Origin: Morinoia aosen | Taxonomy: Eukaryota; Arthropoda; Malacostraca; Amphipoda; Talitridae | Direction: 5' to 3' | Assembly: GCA_030386875.1 (NCBI GenBank) | Contig: CM059562.1 | Location: 76,752,095 to 76,816,094 of the forward strand | DNA: 64,000 bases | Shown: positions 34,996 to 47,677 of the stretch, piece by piece | Layout of the letters: each line of letters begins with the position of its first letter | Numbering within the stretch: the first letter of the stretch is position 1 | Position numbers and translations under genes: made by a program | The notes under the pieces: generated by a model | Database searches by the model: none | What the model was told of the DNA's origin: nothing | Seen by the model: only the letters and a program-made list of their open reading frames with translations

Positions 34996-35306
34996 AAGAA
35001 AGTAAGTATTTGAAGTACTACGATTGCCATCTGCTGAGGTTTTACTTCTGTGAAAGAGTTAGTCAAGAACACGCCTAGGAACTGTGAACACAGGCGTAAA
35101 GAAAGTAAGTATTTGAAGTATTACGAATACCATCTGCTGAGGCTTTACTTCTGCGAAAGAGTTACTCAAAAACACGACCTAGGAACTGAGAACACAGGCA
35201 TAAAGGAAGTAAGTATTTGAAGTATTGCGTTTACCATCTGCTGAGGCTTTACTTCTGCGAAAGAGTTACTCAAAAACACGACATAGGAACTGTGAACACA
35301 CCTATA
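34996..35306. repeat. Tandem repeat, about 104-bp unit, 3 copies
   Basis: GAAAGTAAGTATTTGAAGTA starts the copies at about 34998, 35101 and 35205. The copies continue CCATCTGCTGAGG.TTTACTT and AGGAACTG.GAACACA. Each copy opens with a near-perfect U1-type donor sequence, AAGTAAGTAT. Confidence 0.9.
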
Positions 35307-37423
35307 AACTTGTTAAAGTGAAAATTATGTCGTAATTGCGGAACTCATTGTGTTGTTACTCATTTTTATAAAGTACGCGTGAACCATGGAGGAATATAGA
35401 TTTGAAATCAATATAGGTGGTCCTACTAAATCAGATCTATTCATGGACAAAAAAAAGACATTCTGAGTAGGGTTTTGAGAGTGCTCATTTACATGAAAAT
35501 GATGGGAAACATATAAAAAATTAAAGTATTGTTTTTGAATTCTGTGCTAAGTTTAAATACAAGCGGTAAGGTTTTGCTTTAAACTTTTAGGAAGTCCTCA
35601 TTTCTCCAAGAATGTTGAGTTTAAAGTAAAGGTTGTTTGAATTCATATACGAATCAGAGAGCGAACCAAGAAAATTAATGAAAGCCTACTTCTGTTACAT
35701 TGGAAATTTTACGAAAAGAAAAAACTGAAAAAGAATGTGAGTAAATACGCATTATCTCTAAAAAGTTTTGAGTCATATAATGGCGTAATATTTATATATT
35801 ATAACCATTATAGGCAATATAGGTTCATACATGAAGATTATGAAAGCCACAAATAGAAAGAAGACGTTTCCCATAATTTTAATTATTCATGAGTGTAATT
35901 TTGAAAGAAATATTATTTATGTTGGTCGCCCCTATTATATCGAATATTGACATCGTTCTTCCCAATATAACTATCTAGCTCACCCTACGTCTGTTACGAA
36001 TTTTTTTTCAAATTAGATGCAACAGAAGTAACCATGCACAAATATACTTTGTGTCTTTGGGTTTGTGTGTCATCGTCTTACTAAAGCATCATCTTCTTTT
36101 TCTCACCATTAGTTTAGAATTACAAGTGTATCTATCTGAGCTGAGGTGAGCCCAATTTTCGTGGACTAGTGCACACAGACGACGTGATCATCGTCGCGTC
36201 TCAACTTTCTTCTCCATGTCTGTGAAGCACGAATCTATATTTATTACACGAGTGTGTGTGTTCCAGTCCTACAAATAGTGGACTGTGATGCAAATAACAC
36301 CTCTTACTACTATTCTTGTGTGTAACAATGTCATGCTCGGTAATTAGGTTGTGCTATTGAAATCTTCATCATGGGGACCGTGAGATTCAAAATGAAAAGA
36401 CTTGTTCTATTTGGCGATTACTGAACTGCATATCTGCGCTCATGATATGACCTAAGTGAGTGACTTTCAAAAGAAAGAAGTAGAGTAACTAATTTCCAAT
36501 AAAGTTGGGTGCGACAAAAATGTACTATAAAAGATTTAATTTTGAAAAATAAAAAACGAGAGTAATGATAGAGTACCGACGCTGTGTATGGAATAGATTT
36601 CTGTCTTCTTAAATTTCTCATTTCGAAAGAAATCCAACTTTTTGTACATTTCGTGCAAGGCAAAAAGGCTGTGGAGTTTTACGACCTCAGAATCTAATAG
36701 CAAGTGTTGTACTAGGCGGCCATTTTACATTAATGTTGATTTTTCGGGTATTTTTCCACTTCTCCCACTTTATATTTGCTGCATCATAACTCCATTCCAT
36801 CGTAAGCCGTCTAAAGTTGCCTCTTACTAAACGTATCATCACGTGAACATATTGCATGTATATAGTATAATGCACATTATGAAGCTTCACTGTCCCGACA
36901 GTTATACAGGAACTATCTAATAGAAAACTACTAATATGGTAAAAACTGTCATCATTTTTTTAAGAGGAATGAAGATCATTATTTCCTTCCTAAAATCAGC
37001 CATCTAGCGGCTCAGTTAACGTTTTGCCTCTCCCGCAATTTCGTTTCCTTGAATCCACGCGGAGTCGCACGTGATGTGTACATTTTTACGTCGTTCCATA
37101 AAGCCATGACAAAACTTCAAATGTTCTTCAATATAACATGAGAAGTAATATAATAATAAACACGCACGAATCAAAGTCTTATATTACTTTGGTGTCCATT
37201 GCTCTCGTGGTGTGGAGAGTTCGCTCTACGTCTCTCTAAAGCTCTATAGTCACGTTGTAGCAGGGAACGTGCCGCTGTGTCGCCGCTGGCACGTGTTCCG
37301 TTCCCCCTCTTGCTTCTCTGCTCTCCCCCTGGGGCTCCGACAGAAATTAAATATAGGAAATCTCCTTCAGAATAAGGTCGTAAGATGTTTTTTTCACAAA
37401 AGATTACGGATTAGAGGTTATCT
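35307..37423. other. No gene recognised
   Basis: AT-rich. Overlapping opposite-strand frames at 36418-36890 show no domains. A short palindrome ACTGTC-CC-GACAGT lies near 36890. Confidence 0.45.
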
Positions 37424-37686
37424 CAATGCACGGCATGACCGGTTTGCCCATGCAATGCACAACATGACTGTGTTGTTCATGCAATGCACGACATGACCGT
37501 ATTGCTCATGCAGTGCACGACATGACCGTTTTGTTCATGCAGTGCACGACATGACCGAATTGTTCATGCAACAAACGGTATGACCGTTTTGTTGTTGCAA
37601 TGTTCAAATTGACGGTGCTGTTCATGCGTTGTACAACATGACTGTTGTTTATGCGTTGCACAACCGAACCATGTTGTTCATACGGT
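37424..37686. repeat. Minisatellite, 29-bp unit, about 9 copies
   Basis: CA(A/G)TGCACGACATGACCGT.TTGTTCATG units run head to tail, clean in the middle and eroded at the 3' end. They are open on both strands by chance. The period is not a multiple of three, so the array is unlikely to be coding. Confidence 0.9.
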
Positions 37687-40600
37687 TTTCGCACAGTAAA
37701 TATAATCTTATACAGTAGAGTTACGGAGTAAAGCGTTAAGGTAAATCTATGACGAAATTACATTCGTGGTACAGTTACACGGAGTAATTAAGGCACGAAA
37801 CATATATGCGTGTTGCATGAAAATATTCACCGAAAACACGACGCGCTGAAGTTATCGCGTTGGGGTTTCATTCAAGTTTGACTCCAAAATTTAACGGAGA
37901 ATTTCTTACATTGATGTGATCTCTGTGGGGTACGATAGCGAATTATGAACGTTTGTTTAAGGTTTCAGCGTTCTTCAGAATTGCTGAAAAACGGACTTTT
38001 GAGGTGTGTGTGGACGTCTGTATCGAACTTTAAACAGTGCAGGAAATTTTTCAGTGCTCTGATGCCTTATGCATGGTTAAATGAGTCCCGAACAAATACC
38101 CATAATATCTAAACACTGAAAAATCTTTCTATCACACAATATAAGTCATACAGCTGAAATTTTTGGGCATGTCAAATGTTAGACTTATAATTTTTAAGAA
38201 AACAATTTCTAAGCACTCAAATATCTTGCTATCATAGAATATACAAGTCATGTACAATTGTAATTTTTGTGCAGGTTAAGGTTAGACTTAGAATTCTTGA
38301 GGAAACAATATTTCTTTACATTACACAATAGGTTCCTCAATACTCACAGTTTTTCGATTATAATAACTCCTTTGCTATGATACAGTCTATAAACCGTGTA
38401 TTTCATCGTCAAATAATGAGGCAATATGTTTCAAAATTTTTGATTGGAAAACTTGCTATGCGTTGACCGTGATGTATTGAAAAACATGCTAATTTCATAT
38501 GTTCAAGTACACGACACAGTTTCGAACACAGACCAGTGAACTGAATCTTAATTTCTTGGCTCGTAAGAGCGAAAGCTGGCTAAAATACGACGAAGAAAAT
38601 GCCTCTTAAAATCTTCAAGGATGAAAGTTACACAGGGTATCATAAGCGTTTGTTCTCATTTTTTGAAAGAATTACTCATAAAAAGAAATTCAACATTGGC
38701 TGAAGTTCTGCTCACGACGTCAGTCGACATTAACGATGTGTGTCAGTTGAGAACAAGCGTACTAGAGCACCTTTTAAATTCAAATATTGTTTCAAAATGT
38801 ATTGTACGCGTTTAAAGTTCACAACGCACAAATTTTGGTGGACGTGTGGGCTAACCGCAGGATTGTGAAGTGGTAGATGGGTAGGACGAGGTGGGTGGGG
38901 GAGGGGGCTGGCAACAGCGTTTTGCGGAGACTGTGATTCTCTGACCTGGCGACAACTGTTCGGAAATGGAGGAATTTTTATTACTTCTATTCAGTCTCAC
39001 CGAATGTGAAATCAATGCACGGGAAGAAAGTGAGAAACAACAGTAAAAAAGAAAACAGTTCAAGCAAGTACGAGAATGATTGAAAATAGGCACCGAGACT
39101 ACTAAAGAAATAGTACACGAACATTAAAACGTGTCTGGAACCAAGTGAACGTCGATAAAAAATACATAGATTATCACGAGAGCACTGTATGAACATAAAA
39201 CTCGTATGTTGGCACTATTGTACGATATTTGAAGTATAAACTACCTCACATTTTAAATTTAGATAGTCAGAGTTATAGTATAGATATTCTCCTAATGACG
39301 GTAGTATTTTTGAAGAAATATTGTTTAAGCGCGAAAATTGAGAAATAAAGAATTAGAATACCATATATACCAAACATCGGAGATTTATATGAAAAAGTAA
39401 GTGAGGTGATAGAATACTACATGGCACACGCAGAAAAGAATCTAAGACTGAAAACTCGAAGTTTACAAGCAGCTTAAATCTGACAATGAAGAATAATATG
39501 ATTACGTCATGTGGCGGCAGTTTAGAGTAATTGAGTGAGCAGTGACAACACTTCCTGCAGCGTGGTGGGTGAATTTCATTGAAGTATCTCATACTGAGTG
39601 TTCAATTCATAATCTTAGCAGAGAAAGTTGAAAGTTATGCATCAGCCAAGCATTTCCTTTGACATGGGACTTACAGAAGTAAGGACAATACACCAGAGAT
39701 GGATACGTTGAGCTGGCTGCAGGAAAACATGGCGTCTCATGGCAAGATAAAATGGGATGTAAGTAATATAAAAGGATTTATCAAAACAAATAGTGTGGTT
39801 GTAGGTTGGAATAATATACCATTGTAACAGAACAGCGATGTTGTAAATGTGGGAAAATTACCAATGATTAGACATGATAGAAGAAAAGTGTTTTAGATTC
39901 TGTGAAAATTGTGAAATGGATTTTATTACTGTCGTAGCACTTAACAAGATTTTTATATCGCTGATCTGAGACTTAATTTGAATATTACTGAAGTAAAAAC
40001 ACTGATATTGTTACCACGATACACATTACTGTATTGTTATTAATAATTTTAGTATTGTAATGGACATAATCATTGTTACAGTGCAATACTTTCTTCCCAA
40101 CTGTAAAGTTTAATATGTTATGAACATTCTATTTTGAAGTGAATCAAGATATACGATACATTCAAACTTTCCTTATCATGCAAAGGTATGCTGAGTAATT
40201 AGAGAAGCTTTCAATGACATGTTTTGGAAGGAAGATAGATTAAATTATTCTGTAGAGGGAGCATGCGGGCCTCGTTCTGTGCGGTAACTCCTCCTCTTGC
40301 TACTCTCGGCTAGCGTCAATAATGCGGCGGTGCCACATCTCTCATCGCTTCAGGGAGTTCAAAATGTGGCACACCAGCACCTCACCCCCCTTTGGACATT
40401 TGGCACATCAGCAAAACACCCCTCATGAGCTCGCCCCCCATCTTCCTCCGTCCTCAACCCCTCTTCCTTTTGGTGCAACGCCCTTCCCTGATCCCCCTTG
40501 CAGCTTGTGAAGCGAAGAAATACCTTTCGATTCTGCTATTCTGTTTTTTGTTCCCCCATAATGTGATATTCGTTTCAGAAGTCCTGTAATTGTAAATTTT

Positions 40601-41886
40601 CTAGACCAACCTTGTCCGAGGTGAGTGACCGACTGACTTGCAGCTTGTCTGGCTGCCAAGTGCGGGCAAGGGAGACATTTTTACGCATAATTTCGAATGT
40701 ATTCTTAAACCCAAACAGTGAAGCCACCACCACTTATGCACCTGATATGTCGCTGTTCACTGATTACTCTAGATTAATCTGCTTTAAAGTTCCTAGTGTT
40801 AATCTGAAGAGCATGAAGTACCGAACTGAAATAAGATATTAAATTGATTACTTCTATGTTGTGAAGGTTTCTTATTTTAATGCTCTGCAATTGAAACAAA
40901 ACGTGCAATTTTATTTTCATGTTCAATATTTAGTCAGAGCATTACTGGCCCCTACGCAATTGGCGCGTCTATTTCCCAGTTTGACATCGCTAAACTCGAG
41001 CTTTTTTCCAGTAATGACACATGCTATGAACGTCATCGACTTGAGTGTACGTGACGATTTTAAGTATCTCAAATCACAGTACTAAAATGAAACATACTCT
41101 CGTGAGTGAACATAGATAACTAAATGCCCACTAGCGTGAACCTCACGAACTCAACTTGAACACAATGAGGTCACGCGGACGTTGGCAACGCAAAACTACG
41201 CTTGTGGGATTAATTTGTGAAAGAGAAATAGTAACCTTATACGCATTTCTTTTTCTATTATTGGAATTGGGTCCATTTGCGTCGTAATAGTGAACCGTTT
41301 ATTGTTGTGCAGCTATGAGCTATTTGAGAAGGCGCCGGAATGACAGCGTTTACGACAGCTTGTCATTAAAGTAGATGGGGAAAAGGTGTTATAAAAGCTA
41401 ACTGTAAGCCCACATCGCCGACCGCCTGAACTGACACGAGAAAAGATCTATGGTAAGAAGCATGTACTGGTTATGGACCGATTGTTCAGATGCGTGAACC
41501 TTCAACAGCTTACGTAACATGTGAAAGTACAAGTAATTTGCGTACAAATAATGCCTTAACGCCTAAAAATAATGTTGATTTCTTACTCAAGTGTTTTATG
41601 AAATTTATGAAATTGTTTTTATGAATGAAATAAATGCTTGATCACAACACTGAAATCGATTTTTTACCAGCAAGTAATTTTGACGACTAAATGCAACCGA
41701 TAGACGAGCGTACTGGTTAGTAGGAAAAGTTATACCCCATTCAAGAACATTGGTCTAACCGGAACCACAATAAAATAGAATAAACAAATGTCTATTACGA
41801 TGCCTTTCGATAATAAAGCGAAACCAACTTGTACGTGAATTGTAACCGACTGTCTAAATGAAAAGAGTAAAGATTGCTTTGATAGT
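37687..41886. other. Long stretch with no gene recognised
   Basis: Mostly AT-rich. A G-rich run (38879-38910, GGG/GGGGG clusters) could form a quadruplex. A GC- and C-rich block lies at 40260-40520. Short frames in both (38851-39093 minus, 40322-40659 both strands) follow composition rather than coding pattern. No element ends were seen. Confidence 0.4.
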
Positions 41887-42400
41887 GGGAATATGTACCT
41901 GAATGTTACATTAATAACGGGGAATATGTACCTGAATGTTACATTAATAACAGGGAATATGCACCTGAATGTTACATTAATAGCAGAGAATATGCAGCTC
42001 AATGTTACATTAATAGCAGGGAATATGCAGCTGAATGTTACATTAATAACAGGGAATATGTACCTGAATGTTACATTAATAACAGGGAACATGCACCTGA
42101 ATCTATACTATAACAAGAGCCGCGTCCGTCCGTCGGTCTGTCCGAAGCCAGCCGGAAAGTGTGTGATAAGCGTATCTGTGATACAAGCTCCAGCCCTATA
42201 TATTTTGACGGGCCGTGTTCACGCGGCCTTATCAACTCTCGAGAGATTGTATTTTTTTATTTCTTATGCCCTTTCTCTCATTTCGCCCTCTTTTTTATTT
42301 CAAATAAAGGGTGTGTGGACTAGTGTTACAATAATAACAGGAAATATGCGCCTGAATGTTACATTAATAATTGGGAATATGTACCTGAATGTTAGATTGA
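41887..42400. repeat. 33-bp minisatellite split by a Helitron
   Basis: GGGAATATG.ACCTGAATGTTACATTAATA(A/G)CA repeats with a 33-bp period from 41887 to 42101 (about 6.5 units) and resumes at 42324-42400 (about 2 units). Because 33 is divisible by three, both strands stay open. The + frame reads GNMYLNVTLIT repeats. Confidence 0.9.
42102..42323 (+). mobile_element. Short non-autonomous Helitron, 222 bp
   Basis: The element begins TCTATACTATAAC and ends GGACTAG, matching the Helitron rule 5'-TC...CTRR-3'. It sits exactly between A (42101) and T (42324). Deleting it restores an uninterrupted 33-bp repeat unit (CCTGAA|TGTTACA) without target duplication. A small hairpin, TTTATTT-C-AAATAAA (42294-42308), ends 11 nt before CTAG, as is usual for Helitron 3' ends. 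It has no coding capacity. Confidence 0.8.
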
Positions 42401-42419
42401 ATAATAATAAACCTGGTGA

Positions 42420-42679
42420 ATCAGCTCAGTACGTCAGGCAGAAGAAGAGTTCGCTCGCGCAAAGCAAGCAGAGCGTGTGAACTTCACGCTACGCTGAGCA
42501 GTTGTCACGGCACACAGCAACGCGTTCACTGCATACGTCATGGTCAGGGACGTGCTTCATACACGAATGTTATGAACGGTGGTTGTGACGTTCGCTTCCT
42601 TTACTCTTCCCGTGACACGGGAAAGTTCTGTTGGTGGGCTGTCCACACTCACCCGGGTACACGCAGTGCAAGCGACAGC
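42420..42679. other. GC- and CpG-rich block
   Basis: CpG density is visibly higher than in the surrounding DNA (runs such as GTTCGCTCGCGCAAAGC). A 93-codon frame (42416-42697) crosses it without domain features. It could be a small CpG island or an old element; neither is established. Confidence 0.35.
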
Positions 42680-42692
42680 AGTCATGGCGTCA

Positions 42693-43044
42693 ATTGATCG
42701 ATTATGAGAAAGTGTTAGCCTCTCTTTACCGCAACAAAGATGTTCAAATAGAAGAAGAATGAAGGCACCATTTAGTATGGGGTTAAGGGAATGCGGAATC
42801 TACGCACACGAGACTTTAAAACAGTAAGACAAGAAAAAGTTCATGAAACGAGGTAAAAGTTGAAGAAGAAGTAGTAGGTGCTGAAAAACAGGACAGCAGT
42901 GAACCGAAAAAAGATAGGATGTAACAAAAAAAACTATTATATTTCAACAAAAGAAGGCCTACTTAACCTTCAGCTCGGGACCTCACATAATCCCCCTGTG
43001 AGTGCTAATTCCCATAGATACAATAGGTGTATCCCCCTGAGGGG
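42693..43044 (-). mobile_element. Family A SINE-like retroposon, full copy, minus strand
   Basis: Read on the minus strand, it opens CCCCTCAGGGGGATAC, passes TATTGTATCTATGGGAATTAG and ATGTGAGGTCCCGAGCTGAA, and ends near GAGGCTAACACTTTCTC plus an AT-rich tail. AGTCATG(G/A)CGTCA flanks both sides (42680-42692 and 43045-43057), a 13-bp target duplication with one mismatch. This indicates target-primed retroposition. Confidence 0.8.
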
Positions 43045-43090
43045 AGTCATGACGTCATGAAGACCCCATGGTAGTGTCAAGTGAAGTTCC

Positions 43091-43319
43091 TTAGCACTTT
43101 GACTGGGCAGGCAACATTAATGTTTAATTTTCAACTCAAATATAAAGTCATTTATCGTAAATAACGTTGAAAATATAAAGCAATACTTTGATCATGCCTT
43201 CATTAAGTTTTCATTGGGTATTGATGAAAAATTATATTTTTGGCTTTTGATCGATCGGTAGCATTATGAAAATTCCCTCCGTGCACCACCGGTGGCTCAC
43301 GTCGCAGTCAAAGTGTTAA
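43091..43319. mobile_element. Family B MITE (piggyBac-type), copy 3
   Basis: TTAGCACTTTGACTGGG at the left and GCAGTCAAAGTG|TTAA at the right are inverted ends. The interior is more diverged than in copy 1. It lies 34 bp beyond the target duplication of a family A copy. Confidence 0.75.
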
Positions 43320-43849
43320 TCCTGTCACGACGAAATTTTTAAGCTCTTGAATTAAATATAGCGATAACTTCTCCGAAATCATTATTTATAAAACCCAGTA
43401 AATTTGAACTTTTCATCCAAACGTTTAGAACATAAGACCAATGTTTGTGATTTCCAGATTTCATTCAGAAAGTACACTGGGTAATAAAGGGCCAAAGCAT
43501 TCATTGTAACCTTTGAAGCTTGAGAACATATCACTTCAATGAACAGAACTGTTCCATGCACTCTTCGTCACGTTCTTATTGTGTAACATTAAATTTTTAC
43601 GGCAGTTTATACCCATTGTTATGAGGCTCATTGTTTTGTGTCTTGATGAGTGGTGTGTCTTGATAATCAGCAGCTTGATCCATTGTTCTGCTTCATTTTC
43701 CATGGTTCAGCTACGGTGATCATGATCACAGTTGTTGTGTGCAGCTTTTACAGCTCTTATTTTTTATTCATTGCTGTGTTCTCGTCCTTTACGTTCCATT
43801 ATTTATAGAAATCTATTTTCATTGATTCAGTGATTTCACTTATTTGATG

Positions 43850-44110
43850 TTGCAATATTTGGTTTTGTTACAGACTATCTTTTTTCGGTTCATTGTTGTC
43901 CTTTTTCTTTATAGCTATTACTTTTTTCTTCGACTTTAATCTAGTTTTATTGACTTCTTTCAATATTGTTGTTTTAATGCGAAAGATGTAATGACACATC
44001 TTGTGCATAAATTCCCTGTTCTCTTGATTTCATTCTAATTGTCGCCTTTGTTAAAATTTCATGCTTCATTCCTTAACTGCTTTTCAAGTCAAGGTTTAGC
44101 CACAGTTTAC
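43850..44110 (+). repeat. Family A SINE-like repeat, diverged body
   Basis: TTTGGTTTTGTTACAGACTATC, TTCGGTTCATTGTTGTCCT and CTTGTGCATAAATTCCCTG match the family body in order. The head and tail are not recognisable. Confidence 0.5.
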
Positions 44111-44557
44111 CAGACTGTAGCACCGAATAATATATTTTTGTGAGCATTTTAAAACTTTGAACCAACTGCATACCTCAAAGCATAGGTGCGTTGAATAGTT
44201 ATAGTGAAAAATCTTAAAGCAACACTTGTGTTTCAACTCTATGCAAAGAAAGCAGATCTGCTTCGTTGAAAATCTTAAAAAAAGAGAATATTCAACACAC
44301 AGGGGTGCTGCTAGCTTTTTGAAAATTATACGTATCTATTAACGAGAGCCAGGCACAACGCTAGCTGAAGCTTGCTGTGTTATATCTTCTATCTTGCCCA
44401 TTCGAGTGAATTTTTTAGATAAATTTTGCAAATATGAAATTTTCAACGGTGTATTAGCCGAATTAAAAAGAAAACGAGTTTTGACCCATGGTAAATTACA
44501 GCCAAGGTAAAATATCAAATGTTAGAGTTCTTTACTTAAAGAATTGTGCGATGAACT

Positions 44558-44848
44558 TTGTATGTAAAAATTTTGACTTCCGAAAATAGAATTTATGTAC
44601 ATGGTCCCATCATGACTTCTGGTTCTCGGAACTTTTTTCAAAAACTAATTCCGCGATGGGGAATAAAATTAATTTCTGCGTGTACACATAATTGTGCCTG
44701 TTTTCAAAAACTAATTCCGCGATGGGGAATAAAATTAATTTCTGCGTGTACACATAATTGTGCCTGTGGCAGATGCTGTGATGGAACGTGTGAAGCAGTG
44801 AAATGTGTACAGAGAAAAGAAATAACGTGCCGAACTATGATACTTTAG
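44558..44848 (+). other. Cys-rich open frame over a perfect 66-bp duplication
   Basis: A 96-codon frame contains two identical in-frame copies of a 22-residue segment ending SACTHNCAC, then GRCCDGTCEAVKCVQRKEITC. The cysteines are dense in the last third. There is no signal peptide, no recognised family, no supported splice site and no paralogue in the window. Function unknown; it may be fortuitous. Confidence 0.2.
44635..44766. repeat. Perfect tandem duplication, 66-bp unit
   Basis: The unit TTTTCAAAAACTAATTCCGC... (44635-44700) is repeated without a mismatch at 44701-44766, which implies a recent event. Confidence 0.95.
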
Positions 44849-47148
44849 TGATAATGCAGCTCAATTTAAACTAATTATTCTCTACGGGAAAAAATAGTCC
44901 TAGAATTATTATTGAGTACAGAGAACTGTTGAACAAACTTCATTTAAATTAGTATGAAAGATTTTGTTACATATAATTTTATCTCAAAACGGTAACAAAC
45001 ATAAAGGTCATGAACATGAACATAACACGAACACCTCTGATTTTGCCTTCGTACACCATTTTTTTCTATACCTAATTTTGGTTCCTGCAGTTTAATCTTG
45101 AATTCAATTGCTTACGTGTTAAATCTGCCAAGGTAATTTAGAAGCATCATTTAAATCACGACGAGGCTGGTAAGTTCCGTGACAATCCAAGGACCTTCTC
45201 GAAGTGTTTAAAATGTAAGCAGATAAATAGAGAAAAATGATACGATAAACAATACATAACAAACAGAGGAAATGTTAATATTGTTACTTAGTTGGAATGA
45301 AGAGTCGGAAATATATTCCAAGGGTTAATGCTATTAATGAATTAATTGGTTGAATTTTTTACTTATTTGTTCATTTATAGCGGAACAAGGTTTGGTTAAA
45401 AATGAAATATATTCATCTTGAGAAGAAAAGAACTTGAAATTTGTTTCTTAGATACGTCAGGCACTTTGACCTCTATATTTCTCTGTGTGTCCGTAAGAAA
45501 AGAAGCATCATAAGTCTCTAGAAGTAGCCTTGATTTGTTGTAATGATTTACGCATCGTTTGCTGTTATAATGCTTGTAAATTTCTTGCTTTTATTAACAG
45601 ATTTTGCATTTTCTGCCTGGTATGTTTTAATTAAGGGAAGGGAGGTGTAGCTGGATACGCAATGGTCGAACCTCTTGGATGTTAGAAACGTACTTTGTAT
45701 CTTAGAAACAACAACAAATTAAACAACGTGCATTATACGATGTAAGATTTGTTTGTAAGACTTTGTGTCCAAATGAAAGACAGTTGACTGAGACTTAGAA
45801 GCTCGTGTACGATGTACAAGTTTCCATCTTTCAAAATTTATTATAGTTTCGTTATGGAAATTCTTATTTCATAGATTAATGGTACATAAGATTGAAAATT
45901 TAATGAAGTAAGCATCATTCTCTGACCTTAACCTAAATATTTGGGTATTTCGCAAAATTTGTACTCTGTTGTATGATTTGAATTCATCGAACTGTACGAA
46001 CTTTATCCGCGCTTTTGTGCCTCTCTGTTCAATATATATTGGCGTACCGAAAAAACTGGAAGGGTCAGCACCCAATTTAGAAAAAGCATCTAATCTGTTG
46101 AGTTAAAATTTAGGTAGTGATTTTATCGAAGTTTATAATTATTTTCAGTCTTTCCCCTGTGCGTTGAAAAAACTACGTGGAGTAATCTGTAAGAATTACG
46201 TCTTCCTTCTCAATAATCTAGTCACTGAGCTCCTAAATTGATCATTAGCACAATTTGAACTGCATGAGAGCACGTGGTTGGCCTTCCCCTGATCCCTGCA
46301 AGTTCAGCAATAAGGCTTATGTGCCGTTCTATCCTTGCCTAAATTTGGAGGCGGTTCTCGGCCCTGACGCTTAACTTCATAATAAAGCTCTCAGCGCTGC
46401 TAACACGCCATTATACGACGTCATATACCCTTCTTTAGTTCCCTGCATTTTCAGGAAACGAGTGCCATCTGCTCTGGAAAAGATAAGGCGCCTTTCTTTC
46501 TCTTTTCGTCTTTCATAAGATTTCTTCTCTCGTTAAACGGACAGTTCGATTTACATTGGTTTTATCGAGATCACAGAGTTTCAACGAATGAATATGTTTC
46601 TTTCATTTTGACAATGAGGCACCATTTGCAACTTTCACTGACAGATAACTTTTGATTTCAAAATATATATCGCACTTCGCTGAGGTATTCTCAATCGTTC
46701 TCTGGATTTTCAGCGTCTCCCTCTCAGTTCCCTTTATTCCGTAAGGTAACGAGTAATTTTGCCCCCCATGCGGGATAAAAGGGGCTTTTTCTCTCCAGAA
46801 TAGATGTCGCCGGGGAAGACGTTTCGGTGAATTTATATCCTGTGAATTTATTTCCGGTAGTTTTGACAGCAGCACCGCACGCTCCAGTGCGTCGGTCCCT
46901 AAGGCTCTTTCTCGGTTCATCCAATAGGAAAGAATGAGCTCAACATAAATGGTCCTTTTTACTGGGGAGTCGCAGAATTCTCAGCGCATCGGAGCTGTTT
47001 ACGGGTCTTTTCAAGGAAGTTGTGCTTTTTCAATCTAGGATGGCGGTCATGAATGATTTTTTGGTTTTTCTGTAACAAGGAGTTGAAAATTGTTGCAACC
47101 CACCGAGAAGAGAAAACGGTTTTACAATTTATATGTTGAAAATTCAAG
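44849..47148. other. No gene recognised
   Basis: AT-rich. Minus-strand frames at 45869-46075 and 46603-46924 lack domain features. Confidence 0.45.
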
Positions 47149-47677
47149 TTAACCATTTGCTCTCGACGGGAACTGCAGTTCCCAAGTGGCTAGTGCTTCC
47201 AGTTTAGGTAAATTGACAAAATTTCGAGGGGATTCAGCTGTTAGAAAATAATTTGAACTAAATGAAAAAATTAGGGCAATTAATAGTATTCCTGCAACTA
47301 TGTTTTTAGACATTTCAGAAGTTTGACACGTGCAGTTTGCAATTGATATCTACTCAGTGTAAGCTTTATGGTCTATGTAACACATTTAATACCTTTTTTT
47401 ATTTAACTTAAACAAGCTTTTCATACGTACATGTATTTACAGATAAAATTAAGCAAAAACTCAATAGATATTTTTCTCAGATTTTTTGACAATTTTGTTT
47501 GCGTCGAAGTATACGTTTTTAAATCATAATTTTTTTAAATTTAAAAAGGAAGTAAGCACCTGCTTATACAGAAAAAACATGTTAGGGTAATTTTGCTGAT
47601 ATATCAGAGTTAATGACTGCAATTATTTTAGAAAAATTTTCCCTTTACAATTAGAGTGTTGGGTAGCAAAGGGTTAA
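47149..47677. mobile_element. TTAA-flanked MITE, 529 bp, unrelated to family B
   Basis: TTAACCATTTGCTCTCG at the left faces GGGTAGCAAAGGGTTAA at the right. The minus-strand right end reads TTAACCCTTTGCTACCC, so about 12 of 17 bases are shared. TTAA on both sides suggests piggyBac-type transposition. A perfect palindrome GGGAACTGCAGTTCCC (47168-47183) sits just inside the left end. It is AT-rich and non-coding. Confidence 0.65.

Noticed and set aside
37424-37686. 29-bp repeats as a CRISPR array
   Set aside because: Repeats abut directly with no spacers.
41893-42480. 195-codon frame with 11-residue repeats
   Set aside because: It is a 33-bp minisatellite read through a Helitron insertion. The opposite strand is equally open.
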